A stretch of DNA of 64,000 bases from Nisaea denitrificans DSM 18348 (GCF_000426505.1 NZ_AUFM01000018.1:62001-126000); one strand, 5' to 3'; counted from the stretch's first letter, positions 16,179-24,288 are shown. Program-made: numbers and translations. The notes: generated by a model from the sequence alone, not told the origin.

Positions 16179-16936
16179 GCAGATCTTCCAACGAGTTCTT
16201 CGTCGGCTACTTGAAGACCCCGCCGAAGCTTGCGGTCTTCCTGACAGTCGTGAGCGTGCTGCTGGTCGGCCTCGGTATCGGTGGCGGCTTTGCCCTGCTG
16301 GCCGGACAGCCCGATTATGGTGATGGCGGTTTCAAGGGCGGCTACAAGGAGCATCTCGGCGTGCTGCAGGCGGCCCCCTATCCGATGCTGCGGCTTCCGC
16401 CGGATGAGGCTCATCCCGACGGCCGGACCATCCTGCTCTCCAACCCCGGCAAGCGTGGTGCACAGAAACGAGCGGCAAAGCATGACGGCCAGATCGTCGA
16501 TGTCGGCGGAGTCTTCATCACCCGCGAGGGGACGCGCCTTCTCCAGGTCGGCGGTGCCGCAAAAATCCGCCCGGCAAAGGAGCCCGAGTCCATCCAAGGC
16601 TTTGTCCCCGCCGCGGACGTCCCGCTCGGCCCGGTGACGCTGCGCGGCGAGATCGTCGATACGAAATGCTATCTCGGCGCCATGCGGCCCGGTGAAGGCA
16701 AGGTGCACAGGGCCTGCGCCAACCTCTGCCTGATGGGAGGCATTCCGCCGATGCTGGCGGTCTTTCACGAAAACGAGGCCCCGACCCTGCTGCTGCTGAC
16801 CAATGCGGCGGGCGAAGCCTTCGATGCCGAGATTCTCGATTATGTCGCACCTTATGTGTCCGTCGAGGGCGAGCTGTTCCGCCGGGGTGATCTGCTGATG
16901 CTGCGCACCGATGCCAGCCGGATCGGGTTCCTCTGA
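16175..16936 (+). CDS. Membrane-anchored protein with conserved-looking C-x12-H-x2-C-x3-C motif
   Basis: 253-residue protein with one N-terminal membrane anchor (~19-43) followed by a soluble domain, probably outside the cytoplasm. The striking part is DTKCYLGAMRPGEGKVHRACANLC, with Cys165, His178, Cys181 and Cys185, which looks like a metal- or heme-binding site. Beta-rich segments flank it (GQIVDVGGVFITREGTRLLQVGG; LRGEIVDT; YVSVEGELFRRGDLLMLRTD). I do not recognise a named family. It overlaps the Rieske fusion gene (ATGA) and the next gene (TGATG), so it is very probably a partner of the heme/Rieske protein, perhaps its electron donor or acceptor (inference). Confidence 0.72.
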   Translation: MSRSSNEFFVGYLKTPPKLAVFLTVVSVLLVGLGIGGGFALLAGQPDYGDGGFKGGYKEHLGVLQAAPYPMLRLPPDEAHPDGRTILLSNPGKRGAQKRAAKHDGQIVDVGGVFITREGTRLLQVGGAAKIRPAKEPESIQGFVPAADVPLGPVTLRGEIVDTKCYLGAMRPGEGKVHRACANLCLMGGIPPMLAVFHENEAPTLLLLTNAAGEAFDAEILDYVAPYVSVEGELFRRGDLLMLRTDASRIGFL

Positions 16937-17211
16937 TGCGCCCGGCCGCTCTCTTCCGGCTTTTCCTCGGCCTGGCTTATGCCGCCGCAGTCGGATGGCT
17001 ACTTTACGATTATTCAGACGAAGCAGCATCGCTGCTGCGCGGGCGCTGGCTGAAGGATCTTTGGCCCGGAGCCGAGGAAGTGATCCGGGTAAGCTGGCTT
17101 TATGACCTGCGAATTATCGCCGTGCCACTCTATGCTGCACTGGGCCTCTGGATCGCCGAGCGGATCTGGCAGCGGCTGACGGCGCTCTTCCCGCCATCGG
17201 GCGAGGGCTGA
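16936..17211 (+). CDS. Small two-span membrane protein, last gene of redox operon
   Basis: 91-residue protein with two hydrophobic helices (~7-25, FRLFLGLAYAAAVGWLLYDY; ~55-75, LYDLRIIAVPLYAALGLWIAERIW) around a polar loop rich in Trp and acidic residues. No cofactor motif. Its ATG overlaps the previous stop (TGATG). Unknown family; probably a structural subunit of the complex. PPK2 starts 52 bp downstream with its own ribosome site and may be read from the same transcript. Confidence 0.68.
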   Translation: MRPAALFRLFLGLAYAAAVGWLLYDYSDEAASLLRGRWLKDLWPGAEEVIRVSWLYDLRIIAVPLYAALGLWIAERIWQRLTALFPPSGEG

Positions 17212-17263
17212 CAAACAGCTTGATGGCGTGGTCTAATCCGCCCTCATCGTCCGGGAAGGACTT

Positions 17264-18055
17264 ATGGGTAAGAAAGACAGCGGCCTCTCCAGAAAGGTCT
17301 ACGAAAACGCGCTCTACGATCTACAGGTCGAACTTTGCCATCTGCAGGCTTGGTTCAAGGCCTCCGGCGAGCGTGCCATTGTCGTTTTCGAAGGGCGCGA
17401 TGCCGCCGGGAAAGGCGGTGTGATCAAGCGAATCACCGAGTGGGTCAGCCCCCGGGTCTTCCGCACCGTCGCCTTGCCAACACCGACCGAACGGGAAAAA
17501 ACCCAGCTCTACGCCCAGCGCTATATCCGGCACTTCCCGGCCGCCGGTGAGATCGTGCTGTTCGACCGCTCCTGGTACAACCGGGCCGGGGTTGAACGGG
17601 TGATGGGCTTCACCGATCAGTCCGCCGTCGAGAGGTTCCTTGAAAGCACAGTCCATTTCGAACGGGAGATCGTCTCGGAAGGCATCACGCTGATTAAATA
17701 CTTCCTGCATGTCAGCAAGGATGAGCAGGAAAAGCGCTTCCTTGCACGCATGACTAATCCTCTCAAGCACTGGAAACTCAGCCAGATTGATCTTGAGTCC
17801 TATCGCCTCTGGGATAATTACACAGTCGCCTATAACGACATGATCAGCGCCACCCACACGCTTGAGGCGCCATGGTTCATCGTCGATGCGGACGACAAGA
17901 AACGCGCCCGCCTGAACTGTATTTCACATCTGCTCGCCCAGTTCGATTATGAGAGAATTCCATTCGAAGCACCGACCTTGTCCCCCCGCGAGCACCTGCC
18001 GGATGCCCCGCCGGGCCGGCCGCGCTTTGGCACAACGATCCAGGCGCCCTTCTGA
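17264..18055 (+). CDS. ppk2: Polyphosphate kinase 2 (PPK2), single-domain
   Basis: Transfers phosphate between polyphosphate and nucleoside phosphates, favouring NDP to NTP conversion in single-domain (class I type) enzymes; cytoplasmic. The 263-residue P-loop protein has Walker A FEGRDAAGKGG (~43-52), Walker B LFDRSWYNRAGVERVMGF and the lid region ERFLARMTNPLKHWKLSQIDLES. The length fits one-domain PPK2. The ATG at 17264 has GGAAGG 5 bp upstream. No ppk1 or ppx lies beside it. Confidence 0.93.
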   Translation: MGKKDSGLSRKVYENALYDLQVELCHLQAWFKASGERAIVVFEGRDAAGKGGVIKRITEWVSPRVFRTVALPTPTEREKTQLYAQRYIRHFPAAGEIVLFDRSWYNRAGVERVMGFTDQSAVERFLESTVHFEREIVSEGITLIKYFLHVSKDEQEKRFLARMTNPLKHWKLSQIDLESYRLWDNYTVAYNDMISATHTLEAPWFIVDADDKKRARLNCISHLLAQFDYERIPFEAPTLSPREHLPDAPPGRPRFGTTIQAPF

Positions 18056-18065
18056 TCGCCATCAG

Positions 18066-18090
18066 TTTCGCCAAGCGAAATCGAATTTCG
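18066..18090 (+). repeat. Two mutually exclusive small hairpins after ppk2
   Basis: TTTCGC-CAA-GCGAAA (18066-18080) and CGAAAT-CGA-ATTTCG (18076-18090) share bases 18076-18080, so only one can form at a time; a run of seven A follows. Could be a weak terminator or attenuator between ppk2 and the thiolase gene. Short stems keep this tentative. Confidence 0.35.
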
Positions 18091-18098
18091 AAAAAAAC

Positions 18099-18128
18099 TT
18101 GTCGGCCTCCCCGGCTGTTCGATATGAC
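18099..18128 (+). promoter_or_regulatory. Candidate sigma-70 promoter for thiolase operon
   Basis: TTGTCG (18099-18104), an 18-bp spacer, and TATGAC (18123-18128), 30 bp before the GTG start of the thiolase gene. The leader would be very short but still includes the GGGAGGA ribosome site. Only sequence resemblance supports it. Confidence 0.35.
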
Positions 18129-18157
18129 ATAGGAAAAGAACTTGGGAGGAATGAAGA

Positions 18158-19339
18158 GTGAAAGAGGCAGTCGTCCTTTCGACCGCCCGCACGGGGCTGG
18201 CAAAATCCTTTCGCGGCGCCTTCAACGACACCCACGGCGCGACCATGGCCGGGCATGCGCTCGAACATGCCGTCACGCGCGCCGGGGTCGCACCGGGCGA
18301 GATCGAGGATGTAGTCCTCGGCTGCGGCCTGCCGGAAGCGGCAACGGGCAAGAATATCGCGCGGCTCTCGGCGATCCGCGCCGGCCTGCCGGTGACCGCC
18401 GGTGGCGTTACCGTAAACCGGTTCTGCTCATCCGGCCTGCAAGCCATTGCCATGGCGGCCCAGCGCGTCATCGTCGATGGCGTGCCGGTGATGGCGGCAG
18501 GCGGTGTTGAATCCATCAGTCTGACCCAGGCCAACCTGAACCAGACCCGGCTGGAAGAACCCTGGCTGATGGAGCACAAGCCCGAGCTCTATCATTCCAT
18601 GATCGAGACAGCGGACCTGGTGGCCTCCCGCTACGGTGTCAGCCGCGAGGATCAGGACGCCTATGCCCTGAAGAGCCAGCAGCGCACGGCAGCGGCCCAG
18701 GAAGCCGGCAGGTTCGATGACGAGATCGTCCCGATCACCGTCGATAAGCTGGTGAAGAACAAGGAAACCGGCGACGTCAGCCGGGAGACCGTCACCCTGA
18801 CGAAAGATGAATGCAACCGGCCCGGCACCACGCCGGAAGGCCTCGCCGGCCTCGCGCCCGTGCGCGGCGACGGGCATTTCATTACTGCCGGCAATTCCAG
18901 CCAGCTCTCGGACGGCGCGTCTGCCTGCATTATCATGGACGGCAAGCTTGCGGAGCAGCGCGGACTTGAGCCGCTCGGCATTTTCCGCGGCCTCGCCACC
19001 GCCGGCTGCGAGCCGGACGAGATGGGCATCGGCCCGGTCTTTGCCGTCCCGCGTCTGTTGGAGCGGACCGGCGTCAAGCTGGAGGATATCGGCCTCTGGG
19101 AGCTGAACGAGGCCTTCGCCTCGCAGGTTCTCTATTGCCGCGATAAACTCGGTATTCCGGACGAGATACTGAACGTGAACGGCGGCTCGATCTCGATCGG
19201 CCATCCCTACGGGATGACCGGATCGCGCATGGTCGGGCACGCACTGATCGAAGGAAAGCGCCGCGGCGCGAAATATGTAGTGACCACGATGTGCGTCGGC
19301 GGCGGAATGGGCGTCGCCGGGCTCTTTGAAGTGGCATAA
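18158..19339 (+). CDS. Thiolase (acetyl-CoA acyltransferase)
   Basis: Thiolytic cleavage of a 3-oxoacyl-CoA to a shortened acyl-CoA and acetyl-CoA, cytoplasmic tetramer. 393 residues, normal for the family. Nucleophile Cys90 in [11 protein letters not shown], the [10 protein letters not shown] motif (His of the GHP box) and the C-terminal active-site Cys in [12 protein letters not shown] are present. The GTG start has a GGGAGGA site 7 bp upstream. It is followed after 12 bp by two acyl-CoA dehydrogenase genes in the order thiolase / large ACAD / small ACAD, as in the pimBCD genes of pimeloyl-CoA degradation, so a dicarboxyl- or long-chain acyl-CoA substrate is likely (inference). Confidence 0.9.
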   Translation: MKEAVVLSTARTGLAKSFRGAFNDTHGATMAGHALEHAVTRAGVAPGEIEDVVLGCGLPEAATGKNIARLSAIRAGLPVTAGGVTVNRFCSSGLQAIAMAAQRVIVDGVPVMAAGGVESISLTQANLNQTRLEEPWLMEHKPELYHSMIETADLVASRYGVSREDQDAYALKSQQRTAAAQEAGRFDDEIVPITVDKLVKNKETGDVSRETVTLTKDECNRPGTTPEGLAGLAPVRGDGHFITAGNSSQLSDGASACIIMDGKLAEQRGLEPLGIFRGLATAGCEPDEMGIGPVFAVPRLLERTGVKLEDIGLWELNEAFASQVLYCRDKLGIPDEILNVNGGSISIGHPYGMTGSRMVGHALIEGKRRGAKYVVTTMCVGGGMGVAGLFEVA

Positions 19340-19351
19340 GGGAGCAGGCAA

Positions 19352-20551
19352 ATGGACTTGAATTTCACCCCGGAGGAACAGGCGTTTCGTGAAGAAGTAC
19401 GCGCCTTCCTGCAGTCCGATCTTCCGGACGATATCCGGGCCAAGATGAAAGGCGGCAAACGCCTCGTCAAAGACGACTATTTCCGCTGGCACCAGGCGCT
19501 GTCCAAGCGCGGCTGGCTGGCTACGAACTGGCCGAAGGAATATGGCGGCCCCGGCTGGACGCCCGTGCAGAAGCATATCTTCGACGAGGAATGCTACTCC
19601 GCAGGCGGCCCGCGCATCCTGCCGTTCGGCGTGAACATGGTCGCCCCGGTGATCATGAAATTCGGCAGCCAGGAACAGAAGGACTATTATCTGCCGCGCA
19701 TCCTCAACCTGACCGACTGGTGGTGTCAGGGCTATTCCGAACCAGGCGCCGGATCCGACCTTGCCTCGCTCCGCTGCAGCGCCGTACGTGAAGGCGATCA
19801 TTATATCGTCAACGGTCAGAAGACCTGGACCACGCTCGGCCAGTATGCCGATCACATCTTCTGCCTGGTCCGCACCGATCCGGATGCGGCCAAGCCCCAG
19901 CAAGGCATCTCCTTCCTGCTGATCGACATGAAGACACCGGGCATCACAGTCCGCCCGATCATCCTGCTCGACGGCGAGCATGAGGTGAACGAGGTCTGGT
20001 TCGACGATGTGAAAGTGCCGGCCGAAAATATTGTCGGCGAAGAGAACAAGGGCTGGACCTACGCCAAGTACCTGCTCACCCACGAGCGGACCGGCATCGC
20101 CAATGTCGGCGCCTCCAAGGCGGCCATGCTGCACCTGAAGGCAATCGCCCGCGACCAGATGAAGAACGGCCGCCCGCTGATCGAGGACCCGCTGTTCCGC
20201 AACCGCCTGGCCAAGGTGGAAATCGACCTGATGGCACTGGAGATGACCAATCTCCGTGTGCTGGCCGAAGTCCAGTCCGGCGGCGCGCCAGGTCTGGAAA
20301 GCTCGATCCTGAAGATCAGGGGCACCGAGATCCGCCAGGAGCTGACCGACCTCGCCCGACGGGCCCTCGGCCCGTACGCGCTGCCGTTCCAGTCTGAAGC
20401 GCTCGACGGCGGCTTCAACGGAGAGCCTGTCGGCCCGGATTACGCGGCACCGAAGGCCCAGCAGTATTTCAACATGCGCAAGCTCAGCATCTATGGCGGA
20501 TCGAACGAGATCCAGAAGAACATCATCGCCAAGGCCGGGCTCGGACTCTAA
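19352..20551 (+). CDS. Acyl-CoA dehydrogenase, pimeloyl-CoA dehydrogenase large-subunit-like
   Basis: FAD-dependent alpha,beta-dehydrogenation of an acyl-CoA, electrons going to ETF. The 399-residue protein has the three ACAD domains: helical N-terminus (DLNFTPEEQAFREEVRAFL), beta domain with the family signature WWCQGYSEPGAGSDLASL, and C-terminal helical domain ending in YGGSNEIQKNIIAKAGLGL. It resembles the subgroup (FadE17/PimC-like) that works as a heteromeric pair with a second, more degenerate ACAD, here the next gene 12 bp downstream. The substrate may be a dicarboxylic or bulky acyl-CoA; this is judged from gene order only. Confidence 0.88.
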   Translation: MDLNFTPEEQAFREEVRAFLQSDLPDDIRAKMKGGKRLVKDDYFRWHQALSKRGWLATNWPKEYGGPGWTPVQKHIFDEECYSAGGPRILPFGVNMVAPVIMKFGSQEQKDYYLPRILNLTDWWCQGYSEPGAGSDLASLRCSAVREGDHYIVNGQKTWTTLGQYADHIFCLVRTDPDAAKPQQGISFLLIDMKTPGITVRPIILLDGEHEVNEVWFDDVKVPAENIVGEENKGWTYAKYLLTHERTGIANVGASKAAMLHLKAIARDQMKNGRPLIEDPLFRNRLAKVEIDLMALEMTNLRVLAEVQSGGAPGLESSILKIRGTEIRQELTDLARRALGPYALPFQSEALDGGFNGEPVGPDYAAPKAQQYFNMRKLSIYGGSNEIQKNIIAKAGLGL

Positions 20552-20563
20552 GGGATCAGGAAC

Positions 20564-21706
20564 ATGGATTTTTCGCTCAGCGAAGAGCAGCGGATGCTCA
20601 AGGACACGGTCGAGCGCCTGGTACGCGAGACCTATGATTTCGAAAAACGGCAGAAGATTGCCGACAGCGAGGAAGGCTTCTCCCGGGAAGTCTGGGGCCA
20701 GCTTGCCGAGCTCGGCCTGCTCGGCGTGCCGTTCCCGGAAGATTTCGGCGGCCTTGGCGGCGGCGGCATCGACCTGATGATCGTCGGCGAGGCGATGGGC
20801 CAGGGCCTGGTGGTGGAGCCCTATCTCGCGACCGTGGTGCTCGGCGGCGGGCTGGTCGAGCTGCTCGGCTCCGATGCCCAGAAGGAGGAGATCCTCGGCG
20901 CTGTGGTCGGTGGCGAGAAACTGCTGGCTTTCGCCCATGGCGAGCCGGATGGCCGGTACGAAACCGCCCATGTCCGCGCCACGGCCGAGAAAGTCGGCGG
21001 CGGCTGGAAACTCACCGGGCGCAAGTCCGTGGTGCTCAATGGCGGTGAGGCGGACACGCTGATCGTCTCCGCCCGCGTCAGCGGCGCTCATGACGACGAG
21101 GACGGCATCGGCCTGTTCCTGGTGGGCAAGGACGCGGCCAACCTGAAGCTGCACAGCACACCGGCCATCGACGGCACCCGTGTCGCCGAAATCGCACTCG
21201 ACGGTGTCGAGATCGCCGAGGACGCTGTACTCGGCACGCCGGGCGCCTGCTTCCACGCCATCGAGGAAGTGCTGGCCCGCGCCGTCATCCTGCTCTCCGG
21301 CGAAGCGGTCGGCGCCATGAACATGGCGGTCGATACGACGGTCGAATACCTGAAGACCCGGAAGCAGTTCGGCAAGGCTCTCAGCCAGTTCCAGGTGCTG
21401 CAGCACCGGGCCGTCGAAATGCGGATCGCGCTGGAGGAAGCCCGGTCGCTGGCCATCCTGGCTGCCGCCCGTCTGAGCGAGCCCCGGGACGTGCGAGAGC
21501 TTGCGGTCAGCGCCGCCAAGTCCGGCATCGGCCGTCACGCCCGCTTTGTCGGCGAGCAGGCCATCCAGCTGCATGGCGGCATCGGTATGACCTGGGAAGT
21601 CCCGGTCGCGCATTACACCAAGCGGCTGGTCATGCTTGACCACCTGTTCGGCGATACCGACCACCACCAGGAACGCTTCGCCGCCCTCTCCGACGCGGCG
21701 GCTTAA
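20564..21706 (+). CDS. Acyl-CoA dehydrogenase, pimeloyl-CoA dehydrogenase small-subunit-like
   Basis: Partner ACAD of the upstream gene, 380 residues, starting MDFSLSEEQRMLKDTVERLV as is typical of the PimD/FadE-type small subunits. ACAD features include FAFAHGEPDGRYE in place of the usual Y/W-x-x-TEP-x-x-G-S-D, KARKQFGKALSQFQVLQHRAVEM-like FAD-contact helix (EYLKTRKQFGKALSQFQVLQHR) and QLHGGIGMTWEVP. The divergent middle signature suggests a structural or substrate-binding role in an alpha2beta2 complex. It is the last gene of the three-gene operon; a hairpin repeat follows. Confidence 0.85.
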   Translation: MDFSLSEEQRMLKDTVERLVRETYDFEKRQKIADSEEGFSREVWGQLAELGLLGVPFPEDFGGLGGGGIDLMIVGEAMGQGLVVEPYLATVVLGGGLVELLGSDAQKEEILGAVVGGEKLLAFAHGEPDGRYETAHVRATAEKVGGGWKLTGRKSVVLNGGEADTLIVSARVSGAHDDEDGIGLFLVGKDAANLKLHSTPAIDGTRVAEIALDGVEIAEDAVLGTPGACFHAIEEVLARAVILLSGEAVGAMNMAVDTTVEYLKTRKQFGKALSQFQVLQHRAVEMRIALEEARSLAILAAARLSEPRDVRELAVSAAKSGIGRHARFVGEQAIQLHGGIGMTWEVPVAHYTKRLVMLDHLFGDTDHHQERFAALSDAAA

Positions 21707-21727
21707 AGCCGCGCTCTCCACACAAAC

Positions 21728-21757
21728 CGTCATCCCGGCCGGAGAGCCGGGATGACG
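21728..21757. repeat. GGGATGACG-type inverted repeat with two trailing partial copies
   Basis: Perfect 12-bp arms CGTCATCCCGGC / GCCGGGATGACG with a 6-base loop. Two further partial copies follow (GGGATGACGG near 21764 and AGATGACGG near 21786). Repeats built on GTCATCCCGGC are scattered in many alphaproteobacterial genomes. Position after the ACAD operon lets it serve as a transcription stop, although no clear T-run follows directly. Confidence 0.7.
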
Positions 21758-21886
21758 GAAACTGGGATGACGGTTTGGTGTGGAGATGACGGTTTTGTTT
21801 TAGCTTTCAGGCATCGGCCATCCAGCGGTGACAGCACCCTCTAAATTGCGTAGACCGAAGCTCCCTTCTCCTGACCGGAAGCACTC

Positions 21887-22549
21887 ATGTTCTCCGCCAT
21901 CATCTTCGACTGCGACGGCGTCCTCATCAATTCCGAGTCGATTCTCAGAGACTATTACCGGCGCTTTCTCGCCGGGCTTGGCCTAAATTACGAACCGCAT
22001 GCCTACAGCCAGCACTTCAAGGGCAAGTCCTGGCCGCAATTCCAGGCGCTGCTCGAGGAAGAATATCGGGAGACCTTCGGCAGGCCGCTGCCCGAAGGCA
22101 GCTATGACGGCATCAAGAAAGGAACTTGGGCGGAATACCAGCGGTCGCTGAGCCCCACCGACGGCATCGACATTCTGCTCGGCAGCATCACCCGCCCGAA
22201 GGCTGTTGCCTCGAACAGCCATGCCGCGTCGCTTGAGCGTAAATTGCGCCATACAGGGCTTATCGAGCATTTCGCCCCGCACCTGATCTCCCTCGAAGAC
22301 GTCGAAAACGGCAAACCGGCCCCGGACATGTTCCTCTACGCTGCGGAATGCCTCGGTGCCGCACCTCGGGAGTGTCTCGTCATCGAGGACAGCATGACCG
22401 GCGTCACGGCGGGTGCTGCGGCGGGCATGACGGTCTGGGGCTATGTCGGCGAAAGCGGCGGCGACCCGGACCTGCCGGACATGCTCCGGACGGCCGGTGC
22501 GAGCGAGATCTTCGCTCATCACGACGAGATCCGGCAGCGGCTTGGCTGA
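21887..22549 (+). CDS. HAD-superfamily phosphatase (beta-phosphoglucomutase / YqaB-like)
   Basis: 220-residue HAD hydrolase of subfamily IA. Motif I FDCDGVLINSE (Asp8, Asp10), motif II serine in VASNSHAAS, motif III lysine in NGKPAPDMF and motif IV VIEDSMTGV are complete. The helical cap follows motif I (residues ~15-80). The family acts on sugar phosphates or similar small phosphoesters; the exact substrate cannot be read. It stands alone between the ACAD operon and a minus-strand TPR gene. Confidence 0.85.
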   Translation: MFSAIIFDCDGVLINSESILRDYYRRFLAGLGLNYEPHAYSQHFKGKSWPQFQALLEEEYRETFGRPLPEGSYDGIKKGTWAEYQRSLSPTDGIDILLGSITRPKAVASNSHAASLERKLRHTGLIEHFAPHLISLEDVENGKPAPDMFLYAAECLGAAPRECLVIEDSMTGVTAGAAAGMTVWGYVGESGGDPDLPDMLRTAGASEIFAHHDEIRQRLG

Positions 22550-22768
22550 GTCATTTCCGATGCCTCACCTATGACGAACGAGAAGGCCTTCCCCAGGTCA
22601 CTGCTTTCGCAGGGAATGAGGACCGGAGAAGATCCAGCCTCACTCAAAAACCCTCATCCTCGCCCTCATCCTCGCGAACGCGGGGACCCAGGGAGCCTAG
22701 GTCAGCTCGTCGGAACCGCTTGAAACCGGATTAGCAGGCAAAAGAGGTTGTTGGGATAAATCCCGGTA

Positions 22769-23227
22769 CTACCCCAGTTCCATCTCCGCCATCGCGATGC
22801 GGGCGTCGTGGAAGCGCGGGTTCAGGGCGAGGCACTGCTCGTAGCAGGTCCGGGCGTGATCCTTGTTGCCGGCGGCAGCGTAGACCTGGCCGAGCGTGAA
22901 CCAGGGATCCGGATCCGAGGGATTGAGGTAGATGGCCCGGTTGAGGGCACTGGCGGCGGGCTCAAGCCAGCCGGCCTGGAAGCAGGTCATGCCGAGCTGA
23001 CGCTGGTGATCCGCATCCTCCGGGTCAAGCACGGCGGCCTGACCGATCAGCCGGGCCGCCTCGTCATGCCGGCCGTTCTGCATCGCCAGGATACTCTTGA
23101 CGTGGAGCGAGCGCGGGCTTTCCGGCTGGTCTTTCGTGACCCGCCGATAAAGGTTCTCCAGCCGTGCCGTGCCGATGTTCACCACCCGCCCCACTCGGGA
23201 CTGGCTGTCTTGCGAGGTCCGTTCCAT
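22769..23227 (-). CDS. Tetratricopeptide (TPR) repeat protein
   Basis: 152-residue cytoplasmic protein with about three TPR units (roughly residues 38-70, 72-104 and 106-138; for example AARLIGQAAVLDPEDADHQRQLG, AASALNRAIYLNPSDPDPWFTLG, ARTCYEQCLALNPRFHDARI). TPRs mediate protein-protein contacts; no enzymatic domain. No signal peptide. AAGGTGG ribosome site before the ATG. Neighbours give no clear functional clue; mtnP lies upstream on the same strand. Confidence 0.82.
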   Translation of the reverse strand: MERTSQDSQSRVGRVVNIGTARLENLYRRVTKDQPESPRSLHVKSILAMQNGRHDEAARLIGQAAVLDPEDADHQRQLGMTCFQAGWLEPAASALNRAIYLNPSDPDPWFTLGQVYAAAGNKDHARTCYEQCLALNPRFHDARIAMAEMELG

Positions 23228-23275
23228 GACGAGACCACCTTAACCTGCCTCAGCCGATAGCACCACAGGCGAGCG

Positions 23276-24163
23276 TCAGCCACCCAGCACGCGCCCGGCG
23301 ACGGCATCCAGTTTGGCGACCAGTTCGGGATCGCGGGCTTCGGGGTGGGTGATCAGGGCGTACTGCAATGCGTTGTCGCCGCCCTGCTCGTCTACCTCCG
23401 GCCGCTTCGCCAGCATCGGCGCGACGGTACGGACCAGATCGCGGGCCTTCTCAGCGTTTCCGGTCAGCACCTTGATGACCTGCTCGACGGTGACACTGTC
23501 ATGTTCCGGATGCCAGCAGTCGTAATCGGTAATCATGGCGACGGTGGCGTAAGGGATCTCTGCCTCACGCGCGAGTTTCGCCTCGGGCATGTTGGTCATG
23601 CCGACCACGTCACAGCCCCAGGAGCGATATAGCGTGCTCTCGGCGAAGGTAGAGAATTGCGGGCCTTCCATGCAGATATAGGTCCCGTTCACGCTGTACG
23701 GCAAACTGAGCTGCTTGCAGGCCTCCGCCAGCGCTGCCTGGATGCGTTCAGAGACCGGATGGGAGAACGAGACGTGCGCGGCGCAGCCGTCCGTGTAGAA
23801 GGACTTCTCGCGGGCGAAGGTGCGGTCGATGAACTGGTCGATCAGCACGAAATGGCCGGGCGCGTATTCTTCCTTGAGAGAGCCGACAGCGCTGAGCGAG
23901 ATGATATCGGTCACCCCGGCCCGCTTCATGACATCGATGTTGGCGCGGTAATTGATCCCGCTCGGGTTCAGCTTGTGACCCCGACCGTGGCGCGGCAGGA
24001 AGACCAGTTTCTGACCATCCAGCTCTCCGAAGAGCAGCTGGTCCGACGGCGTGCCAAAGGGTGAGGACATCGTTTCCCAGCGCGTGTTGGAGAGGCCATC
24101 GATCTCGTAGATCCCGCTGCCACCGATAAAGCCGAGAACCGCGTCGCGCGTCAGTGCCGTCAT
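23276..24163 (-). CDS. mtnP: S-methyl-5'-thioadenosine phosphorylase
   Basis: Splits 5'-methylthioadenosine, a by-product of polyamine and homoserine-lactone synthesis, to adenine and methylthioribose-1-phosphate for methionine salvage. 295 residues with the purine phosphorylase family-2 signatures: LGFIGGSGIYEIDGL, LPRHGRGHKLNPSGINYRAN, ICMEGPQFSTFAESTLYRSWGCDVVGMTNMPEAKLAREAE and ITDYDCWH. The ATG at 24163 is chosen because the ribosome site AGGAAGG ends where an upstream in-frame TTG (24172) begins, so the TTG cannot be used well. The rest of the salvage pathway is not in the window. Confidence 0.94.
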   Translation of the reverse strand: MTALTRDAVLGFIGGSGIYEIDGLSNTRWETMSSPFGTPSDQLLFGELDGQKLVFLPRHGRGHKLNPSGINYRANIDVMKRAGVTDIISLSAVGSLKEEYAPGHFVLIDQFIDRTFAREKSFYTDGCAAHVSFSHPVSERIQAALAEACKQLSLPYSVNGTYICMEGPQFSTFAESTLYRSWGCDVVGMTNMPEAKLAREAEIPYATVAMITDYDCWHPEHDSVTVEQVIKVLTGNAEKARDLVRTVAPMLAKRPEVDEQGGDNALQYALITHPEARDPELVAKLDAVAGRVLGG

Positions 24164-24241
24164 GGGATGCAACCTTCCTGCAGAAACAATTCGGCTCTCT
24201 GCCTAGCGGATGGCCGCGTGCTTGCCAACGGCAAAAGAAAA

Positions 24242-24263
24242 GGCCGCGTCCAAAGACGCGGCC
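24242..24263 (-). terminator. Rho-independent terminator of the cytochrome bc1 operon
   Basis: Perfect 9-bp stem GGCCGCGTC / GACGCGGCC with loop CAAA. Read on the minus strand it is followed by TTTTCTTTT, a classic intrinsic terminator, 26 bp after the petC stop. Confidence 0.88.
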
Positions 24264-24288
24264 CTCTTAAAGAATATGCTCGCTCAGA

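Noticed and set aside
18066-18098. Strong terminator after ppk2
   Set aside because: The two alternative stems are only 6 bp and are followed by A, not T, on the plus strand; listed only as a weak repeat.
18428-21733. 1101-codon open frame on the minus strand
   Set aside because: It lies antisense to thiolase and both acyl-CoA dehydrogenase genes; such long antisense frames are expected in GC-rich coding DNA.
22550-22768. Possible small gene or RNA between HAD phosphatase and TPR gene
   Set aside because: Only a CTCATCCTCGC repeat-like patch is seen; no start/stop pair with coding character and no convincing hairpin.
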